Counted from the stretch's first letter, positions 36,425 to 45,719 are shown. The stretch is DNA of 64,000 bases from Pectobacterium sp013449375 (GCF_048593165.1 NZ_CP184271.1), one strand, 5' to 3'. A program made the numbers and translations. Notes: generated from the letters alone by a model not told the origin.

Positions 36425-36455
36425 TTATTGCAATTACGGATTGCAATAACTTGCA
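36425..36455 (+). promoter_or_regulatory. Candidate HrpS binding site upstream of hrpL
   Basis: TTATTGCAAT (36425-36434) and ATTGCAATAA (36440-36449) form a perfect 10-bp inverted repeat. Overlapping it, TGCAA-TAAC-TTGCA (36442-36455) has the layout TGCAA-N4-TTGCA reported for HrpS at the hrpL promoter of Erwinia amylovora. It lies about 96 bases before the sigma-54 promoter, the usual distance for an enhancer site. Confidence 0.7.
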
Positions 36456-36550
36456 ATTTCGAGCTGTGGGCGTTGGCAAAAAATGGCACGATAAAAGACA
36501 AGTTAAAAAATAACTGATTATAAATCAGAGTGATAAAAACAATTCCGGGC

Positions 36551-36565
36551 TGGCACAGGGCTTGC
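36551..36565 (+). promoter_or_regulatory. Sigma-54 promoter of hrpL
   Basis: TGGCAC-N5-TTGC (36551-36556 and 36562-36565) matches the -24/-12 consensus of RpoN promoters exactly, 44 bases before the hrpL ATG. It agrees with the known HrpS/RpoN control of hrpL. Confidence 0.93.
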
Positions 36566-36609
36566 TCTTCCGTTTTTGCCAATAGGGCACAACAACGGAG
36601 AGTCAGCAA

Positions 36610-37155
36610 ATGGAAATGTCTACCCTGAAACACATCGAACCGACCCCTTCGCTTTACCCAGCGCTTGCTGTCGATTGGGAACAGGTGTTTCGCCAACACG
36701 GAAAGAAATTGCATAACTTCATCCGCAAACGCGTTAGCAACCATGACGACGTTGAGGATTTACAGCAAATGACCTATCTGGAAGTGCTCAAACATCAGGA
36801 TAAGTTTGCGGGAGCATCGCGGCCGGAGACATGGGTGTTCGGCATTGCCCTCAATCTGGTGCGCAACTATTTCAAGCAGGCACGACAGCGCGCGCTGGAA
36901 ATGGGGGATGAGATGCTGGAACACATCGCAATAGATCTCGATCCCGGTGCTATCACCGAAAGTCAGCGGGCACTGAAACGTGCAATGGATGCCATCGTCT
37001 CACTGCCTGAAGATACCCGTCAGATGCTAATGCAGTTGCTGGATACCGATGCCAGCTATCAGGATCTCGCGTTGCAGTTGGAGATCCCCATCGGTACGGT
37101 GCGGTCACGGCTGTCTCGTGCCCGAGGGGTGATCCGTCAGGCTGTTGAGTCCTGA
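36610..37155 (+). CDS. hrpL: ECF sigma factor HrpL
   Basis: The 181-residue extracytoplasmic-function sigma factor has region 2 at about residues 32-95 (DVEDLQQMTYLEVLKH, then RPETWVFGIALNLVRNYF) and region 4 at about 125-178 (LPEDTRQMLMQLLDTDASYQ and IPIGTVRSRLSRARG). It directs RNA polymerase to the hrp boxes of this cluster. CGGAGAG at 36595-36601 is the ribosome-binding site. Transcription should come from the sigma-54 promoter at 36551 under HrpS. Confidence 0.96.
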   Translation: MEMSTLKHIEPTPSLYPALAVDWEQVFRQHGKKLHNFIRKRVSNHDDVEDLQQMTYLEVLKHQDKFAGASRPETWVFGIALNLVRNYFKQARQRALEMGDEMLEHIAIDLDPGAITESQRALKRAMDAIVSLPEDTRQMLMQLLDTDASYQDLALQLEIPIGTVRSRLSRARGVIRQAVES

Positions 37156-37397
37156 CGGCGTTTCACGGGACGAAAGGATGTGTCTGCACCCACCGTTTTT
37201 CACTGACTGATGTGGTAACCGCCTTGTCCAAGGTGGCGGTTGCCGTTCAGTGAGTGGGTCACACGTCGTGATATCAGGTCGCATTGATGCCATTGCAGGG
37301 TTTCCTGTCCATCTTCTGGAATGTTGAGACGCCGTATTGCGCTACCTGCACGGCGGGTGGCTGCACATGTGTCTTAATTCACAATAAGGAGATGGCA

Positions 37398-38867
37398 ATG
37401 ATGTTCACCCAACCTTTTCGTTCCGATGAGAAAACCAAGGCTCCCGAGTTGGAGCTGGTGGATTTTGCATTTGGCCGCATTAAGGACGCGATTTATATCG
37501 TCAATGAAGATCAGCGTTTTTGTTACGTCAATGAAGCGGCTAGTCAGACGCTGGGCTACAGCATTACGGAATTCATGCATCTGAGCGTTGCCGATATCGA
37601 CCCGTTCTGGAGCGCCGAACATCGCTCACCCGACTGGTTACAGGCGTACGAATCAGGCGTGGGTACCACGTTTGAAACCCGACACCTCACCCGCTACGGC
37701 ATGACTATTCCGGTAGAAGTTAATCTCACACATTTCCAACACAGAGGACGTAGCTACAGCATGTGTGTCGTCAGAGATATCAGGGAACGTAAACATATTG
37801 AACAGCTAGCCTATGCGCGAGAGCAGGAATTTCGTGCGCTGGTTGAGAATACGCCGGATTTGATTATCCGCTTTGATCCCAACCTGAATTGCCTGTACGC
37901 CAATCCCGCCAGTTTGAAACATCTGGATTTCACCGTAGAGCAACTTCGCGGCCGTATGATTACGGAGTTAATGCCCGGTGTAGGGTGTGCAATCCGCATG
38001 GAGCAACTGGTGCAACAGGTGGTCGATACCCGCAGCAGCGCGGAAGGCGAGGTCATGGAGTCGCGGGGGAGAGGCGATCAACGTCATCAGAGTATTCATC
38101 ACATTCGCTGCGTGCCGGAATTTGATCAGCATGGCGCACTGGTGTCGATTCTGACCGTCGGACGGGACATTACCGCGATTCGGTATGCGGAGAAAAAACT
38201 GGCTGATTCGCATATGCAACTGCGCTTGCTGGCGCGCCAGCGTGAGATTTCACGTGAGGAAGAACGTAAGCATATCGCGCAGGAAATTCACGATGAACTG
38301 GGGCAGCATTTGACCACGATCCGCATGAGCCTGTCGCTGATGCGCATGTGTTTTGCCAAAGAGAATCCTGATATGCAGACGCATTTGCAAAAGCTGATGC
38401 AATTAGCCGACCAGACGATTCAGGTGGTGCGTAACGTATCGACCCGGCTTCGTCCCAATGTATTGAATATGGGGCTGACGCCCGCGCTGGAATGGTTGTG
38501 TGATGAATTTAACCGGCACTACAGCGCAACCTGCTTGTTGCGCACGCTGGGGGAGCCGCTGGCGCTCAATGACGAAAGCACCACGGCGGCTTTCCGCGTC
38601 GCGCAGGAGTCATTGACTAACGTGGCACGCTACGCCGCGGCCACACAGGTGATCATCACGCTGGATAACCAGCAGGACTGCGTGGTGCTGTGCATTAAGG
38701 ACAACGGTAAAGGATTCAATTCCCAGGCAAAAAGTAAAAATGCTTTCGGGCTCATGAGCATGAAGGAACGGGGGCGCATGTTGGGAGGTGAAGTCATTAT
38801 TGATAGCGCGCCGGGGAAAGGCACGTTGGTGCAGCTAACGTTTCCTAAAAATGGCTATATCCGTTAA
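37398..38867 (+). CDS. hrpX: Sensor histidine kinase HrpX
   Basis: 489 residues from the ATG at 37398, which has AAGGAG six bases upstream; the longer frame from 37284 lacks this. It has two PAS domains (about residues 15-130 and 140-265; IYIVNEDQRFCYVNEAASQT is the start of the first), no membrane helix, then a HisKA_3 dimerisation domain with the phospho-acceptor in AQEIHDELGQHLT and an HATPase domain (DNGKGFN). A cytoplasmic NarL-type kinase that phosphorylates HrpY, encoded 37 bases downstream. Confidence 0.95.
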   Translation: MMFTQPFRSDEKTKAPELELVDFAFGRIKDAIYIVNEDQRFCYVNEAASQTLGYSITEFMHLSVADIDPFWSAEHRSPDWLQAYESGVGTTFETRHLTRYGMTIPVEVNLTHFQHRGRSYSMCVVRDIRERKHIEQLAYAREQEFRALVENTPDLIIRFDPNLNCLYANPASLKHLDFTVEQLRGRMITELMPGVGCAIRMEQLVQQVVDTRSSAEGEVMESRGRGDQRHQSIHHIRCVPEFDQHGALVSILTVGRDITAIRYAEKKLADSHMQLRLLARQREISREEERKHIAQEIHDELGQHLTTIRMSLSLMRMCFAKENPDMQTHLQKLMQLADQTIQVVRNVSTRLRPNVLNMGLTPALEWLCDEFNRHYSATCLLRTLGEPLALNDESTTAAFRVAQESLTNVARYAAATQVIITLDNQQDCVVLCIKDNGKGFNSQAKSKNAFGLMSMKERGRMLGGEVIIDSAPGKGTLVQLTFPKNGYIR

Positions 38868-38904
38868 TGACGGAACAAGAACAACAAAAAGGAAGAAATG
38901 AGCG

Positions 38905-39546
38905 ATGAGCAAACCAATACGTTTAATGATCGCAGACGATCACGTCATCATGCGTGAAGGGCTCAAGCAGATCTTCGCGCTGGATGCGTCGCTGAGCGTC
39001 GTTGCCGAAGCTGGCAATGGCGCACAGGTACTGGCACAACTGCGTAGTGTGACGCCGGATTTGCTGCTGCTGGATATGTCGATGCCCGGTATCAGCGGTG
39101 AAGCACTGATTTCACGCGTGGTGGCTCAGTATCCGCGTCTGCCGATTCTGGTGCTCAGCATGTATAGCGAGGCACAGATTGCACAGCATGCGCTGAAGAG
39201 CGGCGCCAGAGGTTACATCACCAAAGACAAAGATCCAGAAGCCCTGCTGGCGGCGATTCGACGTGTGGCACAGGGGGCTCGTTATATCGATCACACGATT
39301 GCCGAGCAGTTGGTGTTTGCCAACTACACGGAGGGTGGCAGAGCCGAGCACGATGTACTCACGGCCAGAGAGCACCAGATCATGATTATGTTTGCGCAGG
39401 GGATGGGCATTAATGCCATCGCCAATGCGCTGGCCATCAGCAATAAAACGGTTAGCACTCATAAGGCACGTCTGATGGAAAAAATGCAGTTCAGCACCAA
39501 TGTGGAAATTGTGAAGTATGTCGTCAGTAAGAAGCTGATTCCCTAG
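38905..39546 (+). CDS. hrpY: Response regulator HrpY
   Basis: The 213-residue NarL/FixJ-type regulator has its receiver domain with acidic pocket Asp11-Asp12 and phospho-acceptor Asp57 (LLLLDMSMPG), and a LuxR helix-turn-helix at about 150-205 (LTAREHQIMIMFAQG, then ISNKTVSTHKARLMEKM). Phosphorylated HrpY activates hrpS in related soft-rot bacteria. AGGAAG at 38891-38896 is the ribosome-binding site. A hairpin at 39581-39610 follows. Confidence 0.95.
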   Translation: MSKPIRLMIADDHVIMREGLKQIFALDASLSVVAEAGNGAQVLAQLRSVTPDLLLLDMSMPGISGEALISRVVAQYPRLPILVLSMYSEAQIAQHALKSGARGYITKDKDPEALLAAIRRVAQGARYIDHTIAEQLVFANYTEGGRAEHDVLTAREHQIMIMFAQGMGINAIANALAISNKTVSTHKARLMEKMQFSTNVEIVKYVVSKKLIP

Positions 39547-39580
39547 CAGCGGGAACCTGCGGCGAAAAGGAGAAAAGATA

Positions 39581-39610
39581 AAAGGGATTCAACAGTCGGT
39601 GAATCCCTTT
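39581..39610 (+). terminator. Hairpin after hrpXY
   Basis: AAAGGGATTCA (39581-39591) pairs with TGAATCCCTTT (39600-39610) 35 bases past the hrpY stop. The T-run is only the end of the stem. It probably ends the hrpXY transcript, leaving about 300 bases (39611-39912) as the hrpS promoter region, where I could not place a HrpY site. Confidence 0.6.
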
Positions 39611-39912
39611 GCTGATGCTTACATTTTCCTAGCGATATCTTTTCGTTTTCCTGCGTGTTATGTGAACAATTAGTTGGTTGTTTTTACTTGCTTTGATTGT
39701 TTTTTGTAGGTATTTCCCTACAAATTCCTCTGGAATTCCTACCTGATGTTCAGCGATGCCTGATGGTTTCATTATTCAATGACGGTAATGCTTGTCATCG
39801 TTCCACTGGGGAGATATCGGTGTGCGTTATGCGGAGAAACGTCACGGATGATCGGTGGGCCTCACGTTATGGAAGGCAGTCAGTTAGCCCGTTTGGGCTC
39901 CAGGAGTAGTCA

Positions 39913-40971
39913 ATGAATAATCATTACCGTCAGGACAGACAGCACGATTCATCACCTGAGCATTTATCATTCGATCATTCACCCGTAGAGCAGGCGTCAT
40001 CAGCAGATCGTCGGTCATCATTCGACTATTCCCTACCGCCGCCGCCTACGGCTGATGATATTCACTCATCGCTGTCACCCATCATCAATGTTATTGCTCC
40101 GCTTAATGTCGACATTGTGCTGGAAGGTGAAACCGGCACGGGCAAAGACACGCTGGCGAATCGCATTCATCGACTGTCAAAATGTAGCGGCCCTCTGGTG
40201 GCGGTGAACTGCGCCGCCGTGCCGGAAAATTTGGCCGAAAGCGAACTGTTCGGCGTGGTCTCCGGTGCTTATACCGGTGCGAACCGCTCCCGCGCCGGGT
40301 ATCTGGAAAGCGCGGATAAGGGAATTCTGTTTTTGGATGAGATCGACAGTATGCCCATGACGCTGCAAGCTAAGATGCTTCGCGTGCTGGAAAGCCGTGG
40401 CGTAAAGCGGCTGGGGAGCACTCAGTTCACGCCCGTTGATATGCGTGTGATTGTGGCGACGCAAACGCCGCTGCTGCAACTGGTGGAAAAAGGGCTGTTT
40501 CGTCGCGACCTTTATTTCCGTCTTGATACGGTAAAAATTCAATTGCCGACGTTGCGCTCCCGCAGTGATCTCATTCTGCCGCTGTTTCAGCGTTTTAGTC
40601 AGGAAGCGGCAGCACGCCTGAAAATGACGCTGCTACCGATGACGGCAGACATTTACGAGCAACTCCTCACCCACAGTTGGCCGGGTAATATCCGCGAGCT
40701 GAAAGCGGCGGCGGATCGCTGGGCGCTGGGGTTGTCGCCTTTGGCAGAAGTTCAGCCGCTGTTGCACCCGCGTCCTTTGCAACTGAAAGATCGGTTAAAG
40801 CGGATCGAAAAATTTCTGATTCAGGATGCACTACGCCGGCACGACCACTGCATTGACGATGTGATTGTGGAATTGGGGATCCCCAAGCGGACGCTTTATC
40901 ACCGCCTGAAAGTGCTGAACGTCACGGCACGAGAGAGGTGTGCTGGGGGCGGGGAAGCCTGTCAGGCATGA
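39913..40971 (+). CDS. hrpS: Sigma-54 enhancer-binding protein HrpS
   Basis: A 352-residue AAA+ activator without a receiver domain. It has a hydrophilic N-terminal arm (1-45), Walker A GETGTGKD (72-79), the sigma-54 contact loop GAYTGA (118-123), Walker B GILFLDEID (137-145) and a Fis-type helix-turn-helix at the C-terminus (IVELGIPKRTLYHRLKVL). It activates hrpL from the enhancer site upstream of it. AGGAG at 39901-39905 is the ribosome-binding site. Confidence 0.96.
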   Translation: MNNHYRQDRQHDSSPEHLSFDHSPVEQASSADRRSSFDYSLPPPPTADDIHSSLSPIINVIAPLNVDIVLEGETGTGKDTLANRIHRLSKCSGPLVAVNCAAVPENLAESELFGVVSGAYTGANRSRAGYLESADKGILFLDEIDSMPMTLQAKMLRVLESRGVKRLGSTQFTPVDMRVIVATQTPLLQLVEKGLFRRDLYFRLDTVKIQLPTLRSRSDLILPLFQRFSQEAAARLKMTLLPMTADIYEQLLTHSWPGNIRELKAAADRWALGLSPLAEVQPLLHPRPLQLKDRLKRIEKFLIQDALRRHDHCIDDVIVELGIPKRTLYHRLKVLNVTARERCAGGGEACQA

Positions 40972-41054
40972 GGGCAGGCTCTCCGTCGTTTACGGAGCGG
41001 GGTATGGTAACCAATGATGGCAGGCCGACTTTTGCCAGTTGGCCTGCGTTCAGG

Positions 41055-42659
41055 TTACACCGTCTCTATCGGCATTTTTTCTATCGGCGGACACGGGTAG
41101 TGATGGATATTAGGGAGATCGTGCAACGCCACCGCCTTACTGAAATACCATCCTTGCATAATCGCCGATGGGTATTGTTGCAGGATGTAGGCCGCTTGCT
41201 CACGCGTTTCTACCCCTTCGATGATCACTGGGACGTCGAGCTTTTTGATAAGGGTAAATAACAAATCCGCCATGGCGGCATGAACCGAGTCTGTGCCGAT
41301 GGCGTCGACAAAAGTCTTGTCGATCTTGATCATATCGAACGGTAAATGGCTCAGATAGTCGAGGTTGGAATAGCCCGTACCGAAATCATCAAGCGCGATC
41401 TTATAGCCGGAACGTCGTAGTGCCTCAAGGCCATCTGCCAGCGTCTTATGAGATGTACTCGACCGCTCGGTGAGTTCCAGCATAATGCGCGTTCTGTCTA
41501 TCCCCAGTTCGTCACACATTTGCTGGAGGAAGCGGTGATAATCGGGCGACACAATGTCGGAAACAGACAGATTAATGCTGAGAAGAAAAGGGGTTTCCTG
41601 CGTGAGGTACAGCTGCATATCACGCAGTGCCTGACGCGTAATGATGCGGGTTAGCTCATCTGAATAGCCCATTTCTTCCGCAATATTGATGAAATATTCC
41701 GGCGACACGCTGTCGCCGCGTTCATTTTTCCAGCGAGCTAAGGCTTCTACGCCAATAATGGCCCGCTGGGGCAGACTGATTAACGGCTGATAATGTACCT
41801 GAAGGCGCTGATTCTTGATCGCGCGTTTTAGCTGCGATGGTAAAGCATGGTACCGATCGTCATAGAGCTGGTAGGACAGGGTAAAACTGGCACCGATGAG
41901 TGCCCCGAGAGAAAACAGGGCGGCGATGATATACCAGGGTCGATACAAGATACCTGCCGAATCCAACTGCGCCAATACGCAGATATTCCGGTCTGGCGCA
42001 CAAAAAAATGTCTGACGTTTTCCTATGGTCAGCCACGCGTTATGCGGCTGTGGTGTCTGTTTAAATGCGGAGAGGTCGATATGGCCAAAAGTCTGATAGA
42101 CATGACCCAGATTACGCGTGAGTAGCACCGCGCTGTATTCGGCTGGAGGATGAATGAAGCGGCGAAATGCAGCGGCAGCAGTGATCGTGACCACGCCGTG
42201 GAGGCTGGCCATATCGGCGGTAATACGTGGATCCACCACGTCTTTCATGGCGGTCCATAGCTGCACGCCCTCTGGCGTCGTCAGGTTCGGCGGCAGCAGA
42301 TAAATCGGTGGGTTAAGAATGCCCCAGCCCGCAGAACAGATGAGGTAGTTGTCTTTGATACGCCCGATATCACGCAGATAAACGGAGTAAAAGGAGATCA
42401 GGCGTAATTCTTTCAGGTCGGCGCTGGAGCACGGCGCGTTGTTCAGCGTCAGCACCCGGTTGATGGTTTCCCTGCCTTCATTCGCGACGGCGATGCCCTG
42501 ATCGAGCACCTCCTGGCTATATTGCTGCAACTGCGTTTGTTCCAGTCGGGCTAAAATGCCTTGCCCAATAAACAGCGCCAGCACCGCGCTGGCAAACGAA
42601 ATCAAAACAAGTCTGAACCACAATCCGGTATGGGTAGTTAAGTTGGGCATAGCGACCAT
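41055..42659 (-). CDS. CSS-motif EAL-domain cyclic-di-GMP phosphodiesterase
   Basis: 534 residues. Membrane helices lie at about 14-36 and 241-262 and flank a periplasmic CSS sensor with the Cys-Ser-Ser motif at residues 77-79 and further cysteines. A complete EAL domain follows from about residue 275: EAL at 305-307, ELTERS, DDFGTGYSNLDYL and IIEGVET, all residues expected of an active phosphodiesterase. CSS-EAL proteins respond to periplasmic thiol/disulphide state. It is inserted leftward between hrpS and hrpA. Cyclic-di-GMP phosphodiesterases modulate the type III system in Dickeya, so a regulatory link is plausible. No hrp box was seen upstream. Confidence 0.93.
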   Translation of the reverse strand: MVAMPNLTTHTGLWFRLVLISFASAVLALFIGQGILARLEQTQLQQYSQEVLDQGIAVANEGRETINRVLTLNNAPCSSADLKELRLISFYSVYLRDIGRIKDNYLICSAGWGILNPPIYLLPPNLTTPEGVQLWTAMKDVVDPRITADMASLHGVVTITAAAAFRRFIHPPAEYSAVLLTRNLGHVYQTFGHIDLSAFKQTPQPHNAWLTIGKRQTFFCAPDRNICVLAQLDSAGILYRPWYIIAALFSLGALIGASFTLSYQLYDDRYHALPSQLKRAIKNQRLQVHYQPLISLPQRAIIGVEALARWKNERGDSVSPEYFINIAEEMGYSDELTRIITRQALRDMQLYLTQETPFLLSINLSVSDIVSPDYHRFLQQMCDELGIDRTRIMLELTERSSTSHKTLADGLEALRRSGYKIALDDFGTGYSNLDYLSHLPFDMIKIDKTFVDAIGTDSVHAAMADLLFTLIKKLDVPVIIEGVETREQAAYILQQYPSAIMQGWYFSKAVALHDLPNIHHYPCPPIEKMPIETV

Positions 42660-42891
42660 TTGGCTGCGTGACGGGAATAGTGCGGCATAGGTTCAGACAT
42701 CGCATCCTTGCCAGTGACACAGCGTAAAACGCTCCTGCAAATCAAAAACAACATACGGCCTTTCGGTCAGGTAATAACGATTTTTATTATTTTAAAAGAA
42801 AACCTATGATAACTAACGGCCGGAAACATAGGTAAAACTAGGCTAGTTCTTCCTCTTGAATGACCGTTGCTGAAAGAATTTCCTTTCTGTT

Positions 42892-42919
42892 GGAACTCTC
42901 TGACCCGCTCTCCCACTTA
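42892..42919 (+). promoter_or_regulatory. HrpL-dependent promoter (hrp box) of the hrpA operon
   Basis: GGAACT-N15-CCACTTA, one base off the hrp box consensus in the -35 element, ending 76 bases before the hrpA ATG. The long leader agrees with the highly expressed pilin gene. Confidence 0.9.
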
Positions 42920-42995
42920 ATGAATGAACAAGATGACTGTATGTACAGCATGACAGTTCACCACCGTAAATATTCATTATATTTGGAGATATATC

Positions 42996-43202
42996 ATGGC
43001 TTTAGGACTTTCTCAGGTTGCATCTCAGGCGGCTTCTCAGACTTTGGATACCGCGATGGCCGGTTCTCTGACGCGTGCAGCTGGCGCTCAGGCACAGAAA
43101 ATTGCGCTGGATACGGAAAACTCCATTCTGGATGGTCAGATGGATTCTGCGTCCAAATCACTGAACTCCGGGCAGAAAGCGGCGAAAGCTATCCAGTTCT
43201 GA
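42996..43202 (+). CDS. hrpA: Hrp pilus subunit HrpA
   Basis: A 68-residue, Ala/Ser/Gln-rich helical protein without cysteine or tryptophan, in the position and size of HrpA pilins. The C-terminal half (KIALDTENSILDGQMDSASK and following) is the assembly helix. It polymerises into the Hrp pilus that crosses the plant cell wall. GGAG at 42982-42985 is the ribosome-binding site. First gene of the hrpA-hrpB-hrcJ-hrpD-hrpE operon. Confidence 0.93.
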   Translation: MALGLSQVASQAASQTLDTAMAGSLTRAAGAQAQKIALDTENSILDGQMDSASKSLNSGQKAAKAIQF

Positions 43203-43268
43203 TTGTGAGTGAACGAGCCGGAGCCTTGCTCCGGCTTTATTTTATCCGTCCGCGATGGAATCCACACC

Positions 43269-43640
43269 ATGAAAGTTAATCATGCCACTACGCTGTCTCT
43301 GTCGGGAGATGCTCCGCTGGCGAACAACGGCACGTCTTTTTCCTTCTCCGCCAATAATCAGGATGTTTCCTGGTTTAGCGCGGCGCTGTCGTCAGCACCG
43401 GTGACGGCAGAAAACGGCAACAGCCAGTGGCTGGGCGCGCTGGCGGAAAAATCTCAGGGACTGAACGGCGTTTTTAAATCCGCCGAACGCGATGTGAGCC
43501 AGTCGATGCGCTCGAATAATCCCAAAGATGTACTGGATGCGACCCGAACGCTGTCATCGTTCTATCTGGAAAGTCTGCTGAGCGCCAAACTGGTGGCGAA
43601 AAGTGTGCAAAGTCTGGAAAAACTCACCAACTTACAGTAG
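43269..43640 (+). CDS. hrpB: Type III secretion inner rod protein HrpB (SctI)
   Basis: 123 residues from the ATG at 43269. The C-terminal helix (SFYLESLLSAKLVAKSVQSL) is typical of SctI inner-rod proteins, and the position between hrpA and hrcJ is conserved. The longer in-frame start at 43209 would lie in the hrpA-hrpB spacer and lacks a ribosome-binding site. Confidence 0.92.
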   Translation: MKVNHATTLSLSGDAPLANNGTSFSFSANNQDVSWFSAALSSAPVTAENGNSQWLGALAEKSQGLNGVFKSAERDVSQSMRSNNPKDVLDATRTLSSFYLESLLSAKLVAKSVQSLEKLTNLQ

Positions 43641-43646
43641 CGGCCT

Positions 43647-44414
43647 ATGAAAATCGATAAGCGAGTGTTTCTTCTGCTGATCGGGCTATTGGCTGGCTGC
43701 GGCGAGCCGATTGAGCTGAATCGCGGGCTGTCGGAGAACGATGCCAACGAAGCGATTTCGATGCTCGGTCGCTATCAGATCGGTGCGGAGAAACGGGTAG
43801 ACAAAACCGGCGTCACGCTGGTGATAGATGCAAAAAACATGGAACGTGCCGTCAATATCCTTAATGCGGCGGGTTTACCGAAGCAGTCGCGTACCAATCT
43901 GGGCGAGGTTTTTCAGAAAAGCGGCGTGATCTCGACGCCGTTGGAAGAACGCGCCCGCTATATCTATGCCTTATCGCAGGAAGTGGAAGCAACGCTGGCG
44001 CAGATTGACGGCGTGTTGGTCGCGCGGGTGCATGTAGTGCTACCTGAACGTATCGCTCCCGGCGAGCCGGTTCAACCCGCCTCGGCGGCGGTGTTTATCA
44101 AATACCGCGCCGAACTGGAACCTGACGGGATGGAACCACGCATTCGCCGCATGGTGGCCAGCAGCATCCCCGGCCTGTCCGGTAAAGATGATAAAGAGCT
44201 GGCTATCGTCTTTGTTCCGGCCGAGCCGTATCAGGATACGATCCCCGTTGTCACGCTGGGGCCATTTACGCTCACACTGGATGAGATGCGGCGCTGGCAG
44301 TGGAGTGCCGGATTGTTCGGTCTGCTACTGGCCGGGCTAGTAGGCTGGCGCGTTGGCACGCCTTACCTGCGGCAATGGCAGCAGAAAAAAGCGGGGGCAT
44401 CGTCGTCACAATGA
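43647..44414 (+). CDS. hrcJ: Type III secretion inner-membrane ring lipoprotein HrcJ (SctJ)
   Basis: A 255-residue SctJ/YscJ lipoprotein with signal peptide and lipobox LLAGC (Cys18), the ring-building motifs around DANEAISMLGRYQIGAEK, the conserved GLPKQSRTNLGEVFQ and a C-terminal membrane helix (about 213-232). It forms the inner ring of the basal body. It overlaps hrpD by four bases (ATGA). Confidence 0.97.
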   Translation: MKIDKRVFLLLIGLLAGCGEPIELNRGLSENDANEAISMLGRYQIGAEKRVDKTGVTLVIDAKNMERAVNILNAAGLPKQSRTNLGEVFQKSGVISTPLEERARYIYALSQEVEATLAQIDGVLVARVHVVLPERIAPGEPVQPASAAVFIKYRAELEPDGMEPRIRRMVASSIPGLSGKDDKELAIVFVPAEPYQDTIPVVTLGPFTLTLDEMRRWQWSAGLFGLLLAGLVGWRVGTPYLRQWQQKKAGASSSQ

Positions 44415-45058
44415 CAACACAAGCACAAGGCTCAGGACGCGAATCAGGTGACGCCGCCGCGCTGACATGGCTGAACTGGTGGACAACGGATTGTCTACTA
44501 CAAGCCGATCCCAGTTGGTGGCGCGGGAAGGTGAGGTTGCCTGAGTCGCCGCAGCGGCACGATTGGCTGTACGTGAATGCGGCGCAGCTTCATCGCCATT
44601 TTTCTTTGCCGCAGCGGCTGCCACCGGACCCGTTTTCTTCACTGATGCACGTTTCACTGATGCAGATCGGGGCGTTGGATACGGCGAAGCGGGAAACGGT
44701 ATTGCGCCTGATGGCGCGGGTTTGTCAGCCGACACGTCACGTAGAGCGTGATGATGCGGAGGGTATCTGGTGCGAGCGCTTGGCAAAGGCGCTGCGGCCG
44801 GGTTTATGGTTACCGGCTTCGATCACTTTTTCGACGTCATCGCCGTCGATGCCACTGATCGTTGGCTATCAGGATGCGTTGCTGCTGCTGCGTACCCGCT
44901 ATGGTGACGCGTGCTGGCCGCATCTGCGGCTGCTTTTTCCACGTGATGGGTACCGCGACGGCGAAAATTGTGACCCTGTTCCGACGGTGTCCGTGCCCGC
45001 AGCCAGACTTAATGCGCTGTGCGATGCGCTGATCTGGAAAGCGTCTGTACCCGCCTAG
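44411..45058 (+). CDS. hrpD: Type III secretion sorting-platform adaptor HrpD (SctK)
   Basis: 215 residues, Leu/Trp/Arg-rich, with no membrane helix or known catalytic motif. It has the position and length of HrpD in Erwinia and Pseudomonas clusters, where it corresponds to the SctK adaptor that links the sorting platform to HrpQ. Start chosen at the ATG overlapping the hrcJ stop. Sequence conservation in this family is low, so position carries the assignment. Confidence 0.88.
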   Translation: MTTQAQGSGRESGDAAALTWLNWWTTDCLLQADPSWWRGKVRLPESPQRHDWLYVNAAQLHRHFSLPQRLPPDPFSSLMHVSLMQIGALDTAKRETVLRLMARVCQPTRHVERDDAEGIWCERLAKALRPGLWLPASITFSTSSPSMPLIVGYQDALLLLRTRYGDACWPHLRLLFPRDGYRDGENCDPVPTVSVPAARLNALCDALIWKASVPA

Positions 45059-45119
45059 ATTTCTCATACCGATCGCTTTTTACCCCCCCTCCATTTCACT
45101 TAGCAAGGAAGAACGCAGC

Positions 45120-45719
45120 ATGTTGATGACGAAGACGTTTGTGACATTACCCGGTGCCAGCCGTGATGAGACGGTGATTATTCCGGCCGAGCAGGTCGCG
45201 GCGCATCGGCATAGCCGAACGCTCTGGGATGAGGCCAATGCGCAGGCTGAGACGATCGTGGCACAGGCGCACGAACGCGCCAAAACGCTCTGCATGCAGG
45301 CGGTAGAAGAGGCGGAGGCGGCCTTCTGGCAGCAGGCCAATACGTTACTTCAGGGCATTCGGCAAGACAGAACGCATCTGGAGAAGATCGTGATTACGCA
45401 AGCGGGGCAATTGTTGCGCGAGGCATTGGCGCAGTTGCTGGATAAAACGCCAGCACCGTCGCGCCATCATGCTTTGCTGCGGCAGTTACTCAAGCAACAG
45501 CAGGGGGAAAACCGAGGAACGCTTTACTGCCATCCGACTCAGCTTGCCGATGTGCAGAACTGGCTGGAGGCGCACACGCATCTGGAATGGCGTCTTGCCA
45601 GCGATGAGGCGCTGGAGAGCGATGCAATGAAGTTGATAACGGCGCATGGCGTGATGTCGCTGAGCTGGCGGCAGGCGGTAAAACAGCTCATGCCACTGGA
45701 ATATCCTGCCGCGATGTAA
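45120..45719 (+). CDS. hrpE: Type III secretion ATPase stator protein HrpE (SctL)
   Basis: 199 residues with a long coiled-coil in the first half (DEANAQAETIVAQAHERAK, then AVEEAEAAFWQQAN) and the SctL/FliH-type C-terminal domain. It tethers and regulates the ATPase HrcN. AAGGAAG at 45105-45111 serves the ATG at 45120. It is the last gene of the hrpA operon, and the hrpF promoter follows at once. Confidence 0.93.
   Translation: MLMTKTFVTLPGASRDETVIIPAEQVAAHRHSRTLWDEANAQAETIVAQAHERAKTLCMQAVEEAEAAFWQQANTLLQGIRQDRTHLEKIVITQAGQLLREALAQLLDKTPAPSRHHALLRQLLKQQQGENRGTLYCHPTQLADVQNWLEAHTHLEWRLASDEALESDAMKLITAHGVMSLSWRQAVKQLMPLEYPAAM

Noticed and set aside
39549..39580. GGAACC just after hrpY as a further hrp box.
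   Set aside because: No CCAC-type element follows at 15 or 16 bases; the region instead leads into the hrpXY terminator hairpin.
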